DNA of 64,000 nt from Paragordius varius. Its lineage: Eukaryota; Nematomorpha. The translations under genes and the position numbers were made by a program. Below, in pieces: positions 62,140-64,000 of the stretch. Below the pieces are notes generated by a model, which was given only the letters and a program-made list of their open reading frames with translations, made no database searches and was not told the origin of the DNA. The stretch spans positions 14,260,001 to 14,324,000 of the forward strand of contig OZ176052.1 in the NCBI GenBank assembly GCA_964247055.1, read 5' to 3'. Positions within the stretch are counted from its first letter, which is position 1. Every line of letters begins with the position of its first letter.

Positions 62140-64000
62140 AATTACATTTATACTCCGATCTCGACAATATTTGGGGTGATGATGGAACTACCATAGGGCT
62201 ACCCAAAAAAAATTATAGTGACATCACCTGATCAAATTTGGATTTTAGGTAGCCATCGTATAAAATAAATTTTTTAAATATTTAAAAAATTCATAAAAAT
62301 TACATTTATAGTCCGATCCCCAAAATATTTGGGGTGATGATGGAACAACCATAGGGCTACGCAAAAAAAATTATGGCGACATCACCTGATCAAATTTGGA
62401 TTTTAGGTAGCCATTTTTATTTTTAAAATCGTATAAAATAAATTATTTAAATATTTAAAAAATTCATAAAAATTACATTTATACTCCGATCTCGACAATA
62501 TTTGGGGTGATGATGGAACTACCATAGGGCTGCGCAAAAAAAATTATGGCGAGATCACCTGATTAAATTTGGATTTTAGGTAGCCATTTTTATTTTTAAA
62601 ATCGTATAAAATAAATTTTTTAAATATTTAAAAAATTCAAAAAAATTACATTTATACTCCGATCTCGACAATATTTGGGGTGATGATGGAACTACCATAG
62701 GGCTACCCAAAAAAAATTATGGTGACATCACCTGATCAAATTTGGATTTTAGGTAGCCATTTTTATTTTTAAAATCGTATAAAATAAATTTTTTAAATAT
62801 TTAAAAAATTCATAAAAATTACATTTATACTCCGATCTCGAAAATATTTGGGGTGATGATGGAACTACCATAGGGCTACCCAAAAAAAATTATGGCGACA
62901 TCACCTGATCAAATTTGGATTTTAGGTAACCATTTTTATTTTTAAAATCGTATAAAATAAATTTTTTAAATGTTTAAAAAATTCATAAAAATTACATTTA
63001 TAGTCCGATCCCCAAAATATTTGGGGTGATGATGGAATTACCATAGGGCTACCCAAAAAAAATTATGGTGACATCACCTGATCAAATTTGGATTTTAGGT
63101 AGCCATTTTTATTTTTAAAATCGTATAAAATAAATTTTTTAAATATTTAAAAAAATTCATAAAAATTACATTTATAGTCCGATCCCAAAAATATTTGGGG
63201 TGATGATGGAACTACCACAGGGCTACCCAAAAAAAATTATAGTGACATCACCTGATCAAATTTGGATTTTAGGTAGCCATTTTTATTTTTAAAATCGTAT
63301 AAAATAAATTTTTTAAATGTTTAAAAAATTCATAAATATTACATTTATAGTCCGATCCCCAAAATATTTGGGGTGATGATGGAATTACCATAGGGCTACC
63401 CAAAAAAAATTATGGTGACATCACCTGATCAAATTTGGATTTTAGGTAGCCATTTTTATTTTTAAAATCGTATAAAATAAATTTTTTAAATGTTTAAAAA
63501 ATTCATAAAAATTACATTTATAGTCCGATCCCCAAAATATTTGGGGTGATGATGGAATTACCATAGGGCTACCCAAAAAAAATTATGGTGACATCACCTG
63601 ATCAAATTTGGATTTTAGGTAGCCATTTTTATTTTTAAAATCGTATAAAATAAATTTTTTAAATATTTAAAAAATTCATAAAAATTACATTTATACTCCG
63701 ATCTCGAAAATATTTGGGGTGATGATGGAACTACCATAGGGCTACCCAAAATAAATTATAGTGACATCACCTGATCAAATTTGGATTTTAGGTAACCATT
63801 TTTATTTTTAATATCGTATAAAATAAATTTTTTAAATATTTAAAAAATTCATAAAAATTACATTTATAGTCCGATCCCCAAAATATTTGGGGTGATGATG
63901 GAACTACCATAGGGCTACCCAAAAAAAATTATAGTGACATCACCTGATCAAATTTGGATTTTAGGTAGCCATTTTTATTTTTAAAATCGTATAAAATAAA
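62140..64000 (+). repeat. Mosaic satellite running off the right end of the window
   Basis: About eleven monomers. One, near 62253, lacks 15 bp of the A/T tract (gtagccatcgtataaaat). A ctgcgc variant with gagatcacctgatta lies at about 62530-62565. From about 62.97 kb three class B aattacc monomers, two of them directly adjacent, follow tgtttaaaa or lead into it (starts near 62.99, 63.35 and 63.52 kb). The last bases end inside a monomer after cgtataaaataaa, with no sign of an array edge. Confidence 0.75.

Larger units (their letters stand above)
1..64000. repeat. Satellite DNA array, 173-bp monomer, about 370 head-to-tail copies
   Basis: The same unit recurs from end to end. Successive starts of the word ttacattt fall at 8, 181, 354 and 523, and the last at 63858, giving a modal spacing of 173 bp and a mean of about 172 bp. 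All copies are in one orientation. Most neighbours differ by a few substitutions and 1-15 bp indels. Base composition of the consensus is about 26% G+C (45 of 173). I saw no stretch longer than a few bases that is not satellite, so there are no gene-bearing gaps and no transposon insertions. The array runs off both ends. The repeat length is close to a nucleosome repeat and to known centromeric satellites, so a centromeric or pericentromeric location is likely, but that is inference. I do not recognise the monomer as a named family. Confidence 0.98.

Noticed and set aside
1-64000. Short open reading frames recurring on both strands, including an about 40-codon frame per monomer on the minus strand beginning atggtagttccatc
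   Set aside because: The monomer length is not a multiple of three and stops fall in every frame in each unit. The frame depends on satellite variants, has no codon bias or domain, and is destroyed in several classes. It is a by-product of the repeat.
1-64000. CRISPR array
   Set aside because: The repeats are 173 bp, directly adjacent and without unique spacers of constant length. This is satellite structure.
1-64000. Transposon or LTR-type element as the source of the repeat
   Set aside because: No terminal repeats, target-site duplications, coding remnants or primer-binding sites are visible; the unit is far too short and occurs only in tandem.
1-64000. Identity with a named satellite (for example the Drosophila 1.688 family, alpha satellite, or aphid HindIII satellites)
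   Set aside because: Length and AT content are similar to some of these, but I could not recall any consensus that matches, and no HindIII site or CENP-B box was seen. A search against Repbase/Dfam and raw genomes would decide it.

Overview
The whole 64 kb window is a single uninterrupted tandem satellite DNA array. The basic monomer is 173 bp (one clean copy is 8-180), about 26% G+C. Roughly 370 copies run head to tail in one orientation from the first base to the last. I found no unique flanking sequence, gene, transposon, RNA gene or inverted block. Both ends of the window lie inside the array, so 64 kb is a lower limit on its size.

The organism cannot be named from this sequence. A long homogeneous AT-rich satellite with a near-nucleosomal repeat length and several layers of higher-order repeats (HORs) fits centromeric or pericentromeric heterochromatin of a eukaryote. 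An insect or other invertebrate with an AT-rich genome is my guess, but that is inference. I did not recognise the monomer as a named satellite family.

Layout, with boundaries good to about one monomer. 1-0.6 kb: tail of a preceding HOR copy. 0.6-4.95 kb: two copies of a 2,035/2,064-bp HOR, with a partial third at 5.3-6.07 kb. 6.07-10.05 kb: mosaic. 10.05-19.95 kb: block L, made of a 2,057-bp 12-mer HOR followed by a 1,383-bp 8-mer HOR. 19.95-24.52 kb: a copied 1.6-kb piece and a 1,036-bp 6-mer HOR. 24.52-33.73 kb: block L', a second copy of block L displaced by 14,469 bp and lacking four monomers. 32.1-34.7 kb is copied again at 36.95-39.54 kb, and 36.06-37.05 kb at 39.69-40.68 kb. 42.7-50 kb: irregular mosaic of 3-monomer modules with several 1-kb duplications. 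50-54 kb: mosaic. 54-61 kb: a domain with contracted 160-bp monomers and a 1,369-bp tandem HOR. 61-64 kb: mosaic.

Each intact monomer carries a perfect 24-bp AT palindrome, two interleaved 7-bp inverted repeats, a TATA-like octamer and an E-box-like hexamer. Monomers fall into linked sequence classes: A (tatactccgatctcg), B (tatagtccgatcccc), and C (gaggtg + aacaacc + ctacgc + ggcgac). Their order gives the HORs. Variants shared by the two ends but not seen in the middle (tctcgacaat, the cttaaaat contraction) suggest that the central 10-50 kb was homogenised later than its flanks. No gene product is encoded; any function would be structural (chromatin, centromere) or through satellite transcripts.
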